A stretch of 24,975 bases of DNA from UBA5109 sp964606735 (GTDB taxonomy: Bacteria; Pseudomonadota; Gammaproteobacteria; Pseudomonadales; Pseudohongiellaceae). Shown in pieces: positions 17,025 through 24,635 of this stretch (the first letter of the stretch is position 1; each line of letters opens with the position of its first letter). A program made the position numbers and the translations under genes. Where the stretch lies: the NCBI GenBank assembly GCA_964606735.1, contig CAZSHI010000033.1, positions 1-24,975 of the forward strand, read 5' to 3'. The notes beneath the pieces were generated by a model that did no database searches, had not been told where the DNA came from, and saw nothing but the letters and a program-made list of their open reading frames with translations.

Positions 17025-18164
17025 ATGGCAAAACGCTTAAAAATAGTCGCTGATGAAAATATCAGCGGCCTGCAAAGCTTTGAGAGCTTTGCCGAGGTGC
17101 AGACATTGCCTGGGCGTCAGATTACTGCAGCGAGCCTGCAGGACATGGATGTCCTACTGGTTCGTTCTGTTACACAAGTCAATGAATCCTTGTTGCAACA
17201 CAGCAGACTTCGCTTCGTTGGAACGGCTACCAGCGGATACGACCATGTTGACCTGAACTACCTTCGACAACGTAAGATTCATTTCGCCTATGCGCCGGGC
17301 TCAAATGCCTGTGCTGTAGTGCAGTATGTATTTGCTGCGCTGGCTCAGCTCATGCCAGATCGGCGGGGTGACTGGCGCAAGCTGAGCCTTGGCATTGTTG
17401 GTGGTGGAAATATAGGCAGCTTGCTGGCCGATTGTTGTCAGCGACTGGATATGAAGTTCGTGATTCACGATCCTTATCTAAAAGAAAGTTATCGTTTTTC
17501 CAGTCAGTTGGTGAGCCTTGATGAGGTCCTGGCGCAGGATGTGATTACCTTGCATACCTCGCTGGAACGCGGCGGCCCCCATCCGAGCTTTCACTTGCTC
17601 CATGAAAATTCCATGCGCCAATTACCCGCCAATTGCTGCCTGATTAATGCAGCACGTGGGGCAGTAATTGATGGCGCTGCCTTGCAAAGATGGCTGCAAG
17701 GCAAGGATGAAGCCAGCTGTGTGCTCGATGTCTGGGAGGGCGAACCTCAAATTGATATCGAGCTGTTACAGGCTGTTAATTTGGGGACGCCACATATTGC
17801 CGGTTACTCACTGGAAGGCAAAGAGCGGGGCAGTGCCCTTATCTATCGAGCGCTGTTGGATTGTTTTGATCTTGGTCCCCAGCCTGACTTTCCGCTGGAT
17901 CAGCACAAGACAGTTTTGCAGCTTCCCCTAAAAAATCAAGCGCTTGAGCAGATTAATCAGACCATTCTGGCAGCCTATGATATTCAGCAAGACAGCCAGG
18001 CGCTCAAAGAGCTCAATTCGGGCGCTGATCCTGCCAAGACTTTTGAACAGCTGCGAAAAAACTACCCGCTGCGCAGAGAGTTTTCCCATTACCAGATCAA
18101 GTCAGAAGATTATGCAGAGGAAGCCCTGCAGACATTGCTGGCGCTGGGTTTTTCTCAAGCCTGA
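17025..18164 (+). CDS. pdxB: Erythronate-4-phosphate dehydrogenase PdxB
   Basis: NAD-dependent D-2-hydroxyacid dehydrogenase acting in the DXP-dependent route to pyridoxal 5'-phosphate, oxidising 4-phosphoerythronate. The 379-residue product has the N-terminal VADENISG and VGTATSGYDHVD segments, a Rossmann motif GIVGGGNIGS at 123-132, and the family catalytic set Arg211 (NAARGAV), Glu240 (WEGEP) and His257 (GTPHIAGYSLEGK). It also has the PdxB-specific C-terminal domain with FEQLRKNYPLRREFSHY. I choose ATG 17025, with GAGAG at 17011-17015, over an in-frame TTG at 17019. The gene is the last of the ttcA cluster and its end overlaps the convergent alaA end by ten bases. Confidence 0.95.
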   Translation: MAKRLKIVADENISGLQSFESFAEVQTLPGRQITAASLQDMDVLLVRSVTQVNESLLQHSRLRFVGTATSGYDHVDLNYLRQRKIHFAYAPGSNACAVVQYVFAALAQLMPDRRGDWRKLSLGIVGGGNIGSLLADCCQRLDMKFVIHDPYLKESYRFSSQLVSLDEVLAQDVITLHTSLERGGPHPSFHLLHENSMRQLPANCCLINAARGAVIDGAALQRWLQGKDEASCVLDVWEGEPQIDIELLQAVNLGTPHIAGYSLEGKERGSALIYRALLDCFDLGPQPDFPLDQHKTVLQLPLKNQALEQINQTILAAYDIQQDSQALKELNSGADPAKTFEQLRKNYPLRREFSHYQIKSEDYAEEALQTLLALGFSQA

Positions 18165-19372
18165 GAATAATGTTCCAGGAAATGGGCCAGCTTTTTGATG
18201 GCGTCTTCCAGCACATCTTCCCTGGGTAAGAACACGATTCGGAAGTGCTGCTTGTCTTGCAAGTTGAATCCACTGCCCTCAACCATGAGCACTTTTTCCT
18301 GCAGCAGGAGCTCAAGAATCAGTTTGTTGTCATCCTTGATGGGAAATTTATGCGGATCCAGTTTCGGAAAAATATAGATGGCCCCTTTAGGCAGGGTGCA
18401 ACTTACGCCCGGAATATCATTGAGCAATTTATAGGCAAGATCACGCTGGTCCCGCAGGCGTCCGCCCGGAATGATCAACTCATTGATGCTCTGGTATCCG
18501 CCAAGTGCTGTCTGGATGGCCAGTTGTGCCGGTACATTTGAACACAGGCGCATGTTGGATAAGATTTCCAGTCCTTCAATGTAATCTCTGGCATTGGTTT
18601 TATCGCCACTGATAAACATCCAGCCAGAACGAAAGCCGGCCAGACGATAGGTTTTTGAGAGCCCATTAAAGGTCAGTGTCAGTACATCTTCTGACAGAAA
18701 TGCCAGTGGATAATGCACGGCATCATCATAAAGAATCTTGTCGTAGATTTCGTCGGCGTAAATGATCAGTTCATTTTCGCGGGCAAGCTGGACAATCTGC
18801 TCAAGCAGTTCCTTGCTGTACACGGCCCCGGTCGGATTGTTGGGATTGATGACAACAATTGCCTTGGTTCTGTCAGTAATCTTGCTTTTAATGTCATTAA
18901 TATCAGGAAACCAGTCGGCGCTTTCATCGCAAACATAATGCACAGGTTTACCGCCGCTGAGGCTGACAGCTGCAGTCCAGAGAGGATAGTCTGGTGATGG
19001 AATGAGCACTTCATCGCCGTTGTTGAGGAGTGCCTGCATGGCCATGACAATAAGTTCGCTGACGCCATTGCCCAGATAAATATCATCGATTTCGACGCCC
19101 TTAATGTTCAGGCGTTGAGTTTCATGCATGACGGCCTTGCGGGCGGAAAAAAGTCCCTTGGAGTCCGAGTAGGGCTGTGCTTCACTGATGTTATGAATCA
19201 CATCCTGCAAAATTTCATCAGGCGCATCAAAATCGAAAGCGCCCGGATTGCCAATATTTAATTTGGTGATTCGGTGGCCTTCCTCTTCAAGTTGCTTGGC
19301 AGCCTGTAGAGCGGGGCCTCTGATTTCATAACAGACATGTTTAAGTTTGTCTGACTGTTTTAAGCTGCGCAT
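18155..19372 (-). CDS. alaA: Glutamate-pyruvate aminotransferase AlaA
   Basis: PLP-dependent class I aminotransferase making alanine from pyruvate and glutamate in the cytosol. The 405-residue protein equals the E. coli AlaA length and is similar throughout, with KLNIGNPGAFDFDAPDEI, GNGVSELIVMAMQALLN, INPNNPTGAVYSKELL (Asn179), YADEIYDKILYDD (Asp207, Tyr210) and the Schiff-base lysine in GLSKTYRLAGFRSGW (Lys240). I choose ATG 19372-19370, preceded by AGGTGG about eight bases upstream. An in-frame extension to 19486 is unconserved. It diverges from msrB and overlaps the end of pdxB on the other strand. AlaA and PdxB are linked biochemically only through PLP. Confidence 0.95.
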   Translation of the reverse strand: MRSLKQSDKLKHVCYEIRGPALQAAKQLEEEGHRITKLNIGNPGAFDFDAPDEILQDVIHNISEAQPYSDSKGLFSARKAVMHETQRLNIKGVEIDDIYLGNGVSELIVMAMQALLNNGDEVLIPSPDYPLWTAAVSLSGGKPVHYVCDESADWFPDINDIKSKITDRTKAIVVINPNNPTGAVYSKELLEQIVQLARENELIIYADEIYDKILYDDAVHYPLAFLSEDVLTLTFNGLSKTYRLAGFRSGWMFISGDKTNARDYIEGLEILSNMRLCSNVPAQLAIQTALGGYQSINELIIPGGRLRDQRDLAYKLLNDIPGVSCTLPKGAIYIFPKLDPHKFPIKDDNKLILELLLQEKVLMVEGSGFNLQDKQHFRIVFLPREDVLEDAIKKLAHFLEHYSQA

Positions 19373-19405
19373 GATCGTACCACCTGTACCCAGAATCCTG
19401 CCCAG

Positions 19406-19411
19406 ATTATA
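19406..19411 (-). promoter_or_regulatory. Candidate -10 element of alaA
   Basis: A perfect TATAAT reads on the minus strand at 19411-19406, about 34 bases before the alaA start codon, and would give a leader of about 27 bases. The -35 region is an A/T-rich run rather than TTGACA, so the call rests on the -10 and its position. Confidence 0.4.
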
Positions 19412-19512
19412 CTCTAGCCGGAACCTGAAAATTAAAAAAAGGGCTGCGCATTCTACAGAATCGCCTGCCCGATAACCAGTACTCACGCGGCCTCGTTGCC
19501 AGGAGAAAAGCA

Positions 19513-19920
19513 GTGGATAAAATCAGAAAAAGCAGCCAGGAGTGGCAAGCACTCCTGGGAGAAGATGAATTTAGAATCACACGAGAAAAAGGCACGGAAC
19601 CTGCCTTCACAGGTGCCTACTGGGACAAGCATGATGCAGGCGAGTACCTCTGTAAATGCTGCGCCTTGCCACTGTTCAATGCCGGCACAAAATATGATTC
19701 TGGCAGTGGCTGGCCCAGCTTCACCCGACCGGTGGACGAGTCCCACATTGATGAGGCTGCTGACAACAGTCTAGGTAGACAGCGTACTGAAGTACTTTGT
19801 GCCCGTTGCGATGCCCACCTGGGACATGTCTTTGAAGACGGGCCGGATGAAAATGGACTGCGTTACTGTATTAACTCCGCCTCACTGGATTTTGTGCCTG
19901 ATGACAGCAGTGAGAACTGA
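19513..19920 (+). CDS. msrB: Peptide methionine-R-sulfoxide reductase MsrB
   Basis: Reduces the R form of methionine sulfoxide in proteins and so repairs oxidative damage. The 135-residue protein has the four zinc cysteines as two pairs, CKCC (Cys47, Cys50) and CARC (Cys96, Cys99). It also has the SGSGWPSFTRP substrate loop at 63-72, HLGHVFEDGP, and RYCINSASL with catalytic Cys119. The start is GTG at 19513, with AGGAG at 19501-19505 seven bases upstream; no in-frame ATG gives a better N-terminus. It is divergent from alaA and abuts the convergent outer-membrane gene, the two stop codons forming TGATCA. No MsrA domain is fused. Confidence 0.95.
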   Translation: MDKIRKSSQEWQALLGEDEFRITREKGTEPAFTGAYWDKHDAGEYLCKCCALPLFNAGTKYDSGSGWPSFTRPVDESHIDEAADNSLGRQRTEVLCARCDAHLGHVFEDGPDENGLRYCINSASLDFVPDDSSEN

Positions 19921-21255
19921 TCAGAACTGAAAATTGAAGCCGGCCTGAAAGCGTCTGCGATCATAGGTATACAGGGCGATATTGCTCTCATTGTCTGTAT
20001 AGGTGTAGTCCGCTGTAATTGAAAGGCGGCTTACCGGCTGCCAAATCCAGCCAACCGCCAGCGAAAACAAATCATTATCACGTCTAACTGAGAATATGGG
20101 ATCTCGACCCTGATGTTTACTTTCCTGGTAGGAAAGCCTCGCATACGCCAGATGCTCCGGCATGACCAGGAACTGGTCTGACAAGGTCACGCCAATAAAC
20201 CGGGTAGCATTATTTTTTGATACTTCTCGCAAAATTCGGTCCACCCCGTAAAAAAGACTGGCACTAAGCAGATTGCGGTTTGAGCCTTTACTGATAGTGC
20301 CTGAGGCAAGGACCTGATTAATATCACGCAATTTGGCATTCGGGTTAATACTGTCATCATAACGAACGGCGGTATAAGCCCCGGTAAGCGACTGGGACCA
20401 GCCATTCTCACCAATGCGTCTTAATGAATTAAGGAAGGTATAGCTTTTCTGGAAGTTCTGGCTGTCTAACCTGACAACCTGGGTCCTGAGCGCATGGTTA
20501 TAGCGTATTTGCTGATTGAGTCCATGGTTGTAACCGAGTTGTACCTAGCCGATGTCCAGGTCGAATTGATCGCTGTCCAGGTTGTTTCGATTACGGTAGC
20601 TGGCCTGGAAGGCGACATTGCGGCTGTTATCAATAGGCTGCACATAATTGATGTTTGTGCTCAATTCCCGGAAATGATTATTGATCTCTTGTCCGCCCTG
20701 GCTCAGGGTGACATCACCGATAGGCGTGTCGATAACGCCGAGCTCGGTAGCGCTGTTGATGTTGCTGTCATACCCGGTATTTAAACCCAGGCTCCAGGTA
20801 AACACACTTTCACTGGCACTTTGCGCCTGATCGATCAGCGCCAGAAAGGCTTCTATATTGTTTCTGACATTGGCCGTCGGGTTGCTGGCCAAGACTTCAT
20901 TAAACAGGGTTTCGGAAGCAGCGTAGTTTTCGCTGAGAAAGTAGGCGCGGGCCAGTTCCAGTTTGACACGCTGTTGGTTGGGATTGTTAAAGGCAACTCG
21001 CTCAAAGGCAAACACTGCCTCGTCAGGACGGCCGGATTCCAGAGCCGCCAGGCCATAGGCAAAATCAAAATTTACTTCACCTTCATAGTCAAATAAACCG
21101 CCCTGAGCGAGGATATAGGCTTCTTCGTAGCGACCAGCCTGGATCAGCGTATTCATCTGGGCAACCAGTTCCGCCTCAGATTCAGCTGCATAAGCCTGGG
21201 AAAATCTGAAAAGTGTGATAAGTTTGAAAAGAGTGCTACGTAAGAATCTTTTCAT
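19921..21255 (-). pseudogene. TPR plus beta-barrel outer-membrane protein gene, interrupted by an in-frame TAG
   Basis: Read from ATG 21255, a 236-residue frame has a probable signal peptide (cleavage near AYA-A, residues 21-24), TPR-like helices at about 30-145 (GRYEEAYILAQ, SGRPDEAVFAFERVA, ARAYFLSENYAASETLF), and then the start of a beta-barrel (GYDSNINSATELG). It stops at TAG, 20547-20545. The same frame continues without any other stop for 207 residues of alternating barrel strands to TGA at 19923-19921, ending in GFNFQF with a C-terminal Phe typical of Bam substrates. The full length would be about 444 residues. The layout resembles Slam-like (DUF560) proteins, but I am not certain of that family. 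No plausible restart with a Shine-Dalgarno sequence follows the TAG. A nonsense mutation, a sequencing error or readthrough would each explain it. Confidence 0.75.
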
Positions 21256-21449
21256 GTTTTACATTCCCTAGGTCGGCGCGAATTGCGTAAGCTTCCATCT
21301 TTGCTGACTTAACTAACTGATTAATGTGTCATTATCCTTAAATTTTCTGTTTTCCAAGTGATAAACGGAAACTTGAAGAAAAATATGGACACTCAACGCT
21401 TGCTGCTTTGGGCATGCGGAATCAGTAAGCAAATATGAATTCCATAAGC

Positions 21450-21455
21450 TATAAT
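21450..21455 (+). promoter_or_regulatory. Candidate -10 element of the RND exporter gene
   Basis: A perfect TATAAT at 21450-21455 lies 40 bases before the exporter ATG, in a 240-base divergent gap. Sequences 16-18 bases upstream (around AAGCAA, 21427-21432) are a poor -35, so the promoter may need an activator or the match may be chance. Confidence 0.4.
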
Positions 21456-21495
21456 TCGCGACTTTCTCGCCCATGCACAACTTTCAAGGAAAGGC

Positions 21496-24006
21496 ATGTT
21501 TAAACAGTATGTTCAATTGGTAACGGCTTCGCCCAGAGTCTGTCTGTTCCTGGTCATGCTGTTGACTGTATGCCTGGCCTGGTTCACCCAGGACTTCAGG
21601 TTGGATGCCTCTTCAGATACGCTGGTGGTGGAAGGTGACGAGGATCTGGAATTTTCCCGCCAGGTTAACGAACGCTATAACAGCAATGATTTTGTATTCA
21701 TTGCCTATTCTCCGAACAGCCCGCTTTTTGAAGCAGATAACCTGGCAAATTTGCGTAAGCTGCGGGATGAGCTTGAAGCTATGTCCCGTGTCACTTCTGT
21801 CGACAGCATTCTCAGTGTGCCCCTGTTACAGGCGGCCAATGTTCCGCTGCAGGAGCTGGCCAGCAATATTCTCAGCCTGGATGATTCGGATGTGCCTTTG
21901 GATGCCGCCCGTGAAGATTTGGTCAGCAGTCCGGCGTATCGAAACCTCTTGATCAGTGAAGACGGGCAAACGACTGCGCTGATCGTCAATTTTCAGGAAA
22001 CTACGGAACTAGACGAGGTAAGCCGACGCAGGGTTGAGCTCCGGGCGGTACCGGAAGCAGAACGCAGCCAGTCTCAACAAGAGGAACTGTCCGAGATCGA
22101 AATTCAGTATCGTGAGCTAAATACCATAGCCGATACCAACCGGCATGATGATATCGCGGAAATTCGCCTTATCCTGGACGGCTATCGTGACAGCGCAGAC
22201 ATCTACATGGGCGGAGTGCCGATGATCGCAGATGACCTGATTACCTTTGTACAAAACGATCTGGAAACTTTCGGCCTGGTTATTCTGCTCTTTATCATTC
22301 TCTCCCTGGGTTATCTGTTCCGCAAAATTCGCTATATTGGCATTCCCTTGCTCTCATGCGCCGTAACGGCTACCTGTATTGTCGGCCTGCTTGGCTTGCT
22401 GGACTGGCCGGTCACCGTCATTTCTTCAAATTTCATCTCGCTACTATTGATCATTACCATTTCCTTGAACGTACACCTGGTTGTCCGCTATCGGGAGCTG
22501 GAAGCAGCAGGAGAATGTGACAGCCATCTGGAGCGGGTTAAAACCACGCTGCAGAACATGATCAAGCCCTGTGCCTATACCAGCCTGACAACCATTGTCG
22601 CGTTCGGCTCGCTGGTCAGTAGTGATATACCCCCCATCATTAATTTTGGCTTGATGATGGTGATGGGCGTTGCCTTTGCCTTTATGCTGACATTTCTGGT
22701 TTTTCCTGCCCTGATGAGTCTGTTGCAGGAAAATCGTTCGGAAAGTGGCAGGCGTTTTGTCGACATGACACCTGTGCTGGCAAACCTGACAGCCCATTTC
22801 GGCAAAAGCATCATGCTCATTGGACTCATCCTACTGGTATTCAGCGTCACTGGCATGCTCCGTTTACAGGTGGAAAACAGCTTTATTGATTATTTTGACG
22901 AGAGCACGGAAATCTATCGGGGCATGGTCGAAATTGACCAGAATATGGGGGGTACAACGCCGCTGGATGTCATTGTCGACTTATTTCCCCCTGGAGTAGA
23001 AGAAGAGGCCGCCGCAGTGTCGAATAACACGCCTGGTGAAGTTCCGGCTGCGGAAGATGAGTTTTTTGATGACGACTTCTTTTTTGAAGATGATTTCGTT
23101 GACGAAGATGATGAAGCCTACTGGTTCACTGCCGACAAGATGGCACGCATACTGGATATTCACAATTATCTGGATGCTTTGCCGGAAACGGGAAAGGTAC
23201 TTTCTCTGGGTACCATTCTGCAGGTTGTATATCAGTTAAATGAGGGGGAACCCCTCGATAATCTTGAGCTGGCGGTACTGTATAACCTGATTCCCCAGGA
23301 TTATAAAGACACGCTGATCACGCCCTTTGTCTCCATCGAAAATGACCAGTTGCGTTTCTCTATTCGGGTATTGGAAACCGACCCTGATCTGGTCAGAAAT
23401 GACTTGCTGGAGAAAATCCACACAGGTCTGACAAGTGAATTTGATCTGGGTGCCGATCAGGTGCGCTTAACCGGGATGTTTGTGCTTTACAACAACATGT
23501 TACAGAGCCTGTTTGATTCGCAGATACTGACTCTCAGCCTGGTGCTGGCCGTGATTTTTGTCATGTTCATCATTCTGTTTCGTTCCTTGAAACTTGCCGT
23601 ACTGGGCATCATACCCAATATTCTGGCTGCATCTTCGGTGCTTGGACTGATGGGTTGGCTGGGGATACCGCTGGATATGATGACCATCACCATCGCCGCC
23701 ATCTCGGTGGGCATAGGCGTCGATAACACTATCCACTACATCCACCGTTTTAAGAGCTATTTCCCACAGCACCAGAACTACCAGGAAACCATGCGCTACT
23801 GTCACGGCAGCATCGGTCAGGCGATGTATTACACCAGCTTCACCATTATTGTGGGCTTTTCCATTCTGGTCGTCTCCAATTTCATTCCGACCATCTATTT
23901 TGGTCTGCTCACCAGCCTGGCCATGTTCCTCGCCTTGCTGGGTTCGCTGACCTTGTTGCCGCAGCTCTTAATCACTTTCAAGCCACTGGGTAAGGAGCAG
24001 GCCTGA
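21496..24006 (+). CDS. RND/MMPL-superfamily exporter
   Basis: An 836-residue inner-membrane protein with the two-fold RND layout. TM1 spans about 13-30, then a periplasmic domain to about 255 and a cluster of five helices at about 256-410. TM7 spans about 437-454, then a second periplasmic domain to about 675 and five more helices to about 823. The second bundle has the sterol-sensing/MMPL-like ISVGIGVDNTIHYIHRF at 736-752. Such proteins export lipids or hydrophobic compounds by proton motive force; the cargo cannot be assigned. AAGGA at 21486-21490 precedes the ATG. The second periplasmic domain begins with an unusual Glu/Asp/Phe-rich insert at about 501-543. The gene diverges from the interrupted TPR-barrel gene, and no membrane-fusion protein is nearby. 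Confidence 0.9.
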   Translation: MFKQYVQLVTASPRVCLFLVMLLTVCLAWFTQDFRLDASSDTLVVEGDEDLEFSRQVNERYNSNDFVFIAYSPNSPLFEADNLANLRKLRDELEAMSRVTSVDSILSVPLLQAANVPLQELASNILSLDDSDVPLDAAREDLVSSPAYRNLLISEDGQTTALIVNFQETTELDEVSRRRVELRAVPEAERSQSQQEELSEIEIQYRELNTIADTNRHDDIAEIRLILDGYRDSADIYMGGVPMIADDLITFVQNDLETFGLVILLFIILSLGYLFRKIRYIGIPLLSCAVTATCIVGLLGLLDWPVTVISSNFISLLLIITISLNVHLVVRYRELEAAGECDSHLERVKTTLQNMIKPCAYTSLTTIVAFGSLVSSDIPPIINFGLMMVMGVAFAFMLTFLVFPALMSLLQENRSESGRRFVDMTPVLANLTAHFGKSIMLIGLILLVFSVTGMLRLQVENSFIDYFDESTEIYRGMVEIDQNMGGTTPLDVIVDLFPPGVEEEAAAVSNNTPGEVPAAEDEFFDDDFFFEDDFVDEDDEAYWFTADKMARILDIHNYLDALPETGKVLSLGTILQVVYQLNEGEPLDNLELAVLYNLIPQDYKDTLITPFVSIENDQLRFSIRVLETDPDLVRNDLLEKIHTGLTSEFDLGADQVRLTGMFVLYNNMLQSLFDSQILTLSLVLAVIFVMFIILFRSLKLAVLGIIPNILAASSVLGLMGWLGIPLDMMTITIAAISVGIGVDNTIHYIHRFKSYFPQHQNYQETMRYCHGSIGQAMYYTSFTIIVGFSILVVSNFIPTIYFGLLTSLAMFLALLGSLTLLPQLLITFKPLGKEQA

Positions 24007-24027
24007 AGGTTTGGGGATGGGAAATTG

Positions 24028-24049
24028 GCAGGGGCTAAGCAGGGGCTAA
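24028..24049 (+). repeat. Tandem 11-base direct repeat
   Basis: GCAGGGGCTAA occurs twice in direct succession (24028-24038 and 24039-24049). Its CAGGGGCTA core recurs at 24516-24524, nearer tig. The copies may be chance or slippage; no regulator site is recognised. Confidence 0.6.
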
Positions 24050-24060
24050 ACAGATGGTCT

Positions 24061-24125
24061 TCGCTAGCCCAAGGCGAAATGAAGAGTAGATAGCGATATC
24101 GCTGAGTTTCGCCTCGGACTAGCGA
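24061..24125. repeat. 65-base imperfect inverted repeat with an inner palindrome
   Basis: The arms 24061-24079 and 24107-24125 are symmetric about 24093 and pair at 17 of 19 positions, with TCGCTAG facing CTAGCGA and AGGCGAAA facing TTTCGCCT. Mismatches are at 24068/24118 and 24071/24115. Between them lies a perfect 12-base palindrome AGCGATATCGCT (24092-24103), slightly off centre. No T run follows, so it is not an ordinary intrinsic terminator. It could be a REP-type or other short extragenic palindromic element, or a structured RNA end. Confidence 0.65.
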
Positions 24126-24189
24126 GTGCCCACAAAGATAGGTATCAATTCCACCAAGTTAAATAGCGCAAGATTTGTGCCAAAGCAGC

Positions 24190-24246
24190 GCTGTTTAAAA
24201 GTAGGCGAGCTCTCACAGCAGCTTTAAAATTCTCTTTTAAAACAGC
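24190..24246. repeat. Second inverted repeat in the exporter-tig gap
   Basis: GCTGTTTAAAAG (24190-24201) and CTTTTAAAACAGC (24234-24246) are inverted copies differing by one extra base, separated by 32 bases. Most of each arm is A/T, so chance is more likely than for the first inverted repeat. Confidence 0.4.
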
Positions 24247-24504
24247 AACTTGAAAACGGTTTTTGGGTTATAAGGCTTGGAAAAATAAAACAGTATCAAG
24301 GACTTAATTATTACAATTAAAAGCTGATTTTTTTTCATTTTTGCGGATTTGAATAGTCAAGTCTGAGCTCCAGCAAAAAAAAATGTTGCCACGATAATGA
24401 CTTAAGGCCGCTTCAAAAAAATAATTTTTATTTTGACTGGAACTTTAAAAAAAAATCCCATTTTCTTAATCAGCCAAGCCTCCTTGATGCCCTGTCTTAT
24501 TTGG

Positions 24505-24533
24505 TTGAAACTGCACAGGGGCTATGGCAAAAT
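24505..24533 (+). promoter_or_regulatory. Candidate tig promoter
   Basis: TTGAAA (24505-24510), 17 bases, then CAAAAT (24528-24533). The -35 matches five and the -10 four consensus bases. A start near 24540 would give a leader of about 95 bases before the tig ATG. Confidence 0.3.
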
Positions 24534-24635
24534 CCGCAGCTGTTAATTTCCTGGGCAAAATAAGCTGCTGATTTTTAAAAATTATTTTAGTCATCGCAGA
24601 CTGACCCCACGCTTTTCCATTTTTGAGGTTTAACC

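Larger units (their letters stand above)
24007..24635. other. Long AT-rich intergenic region before tig
   Basis: 629 bases with no convincing gene on either strand. It holds an 11-base tandem repeat, two inverted repeats, several A or T runs and a candidate tig promoter, each listed separately. No typical hairpin followed by a T run was found after the exporter gene. The length is unusual for a window in which most gaps are under 120 bases, leaving room for a small RNA or regulatory sites that I cannot identify. Confidence 0.6.

Noticed and set aside
20494..20784. 96-codon plus-strand frame across the amber codon of the barrel gene
   Set aside because: It could have explained the interruption, but it has no ribosome site and its translation is low-information Val/Ile/Ala repeats antisense to barrel strands.
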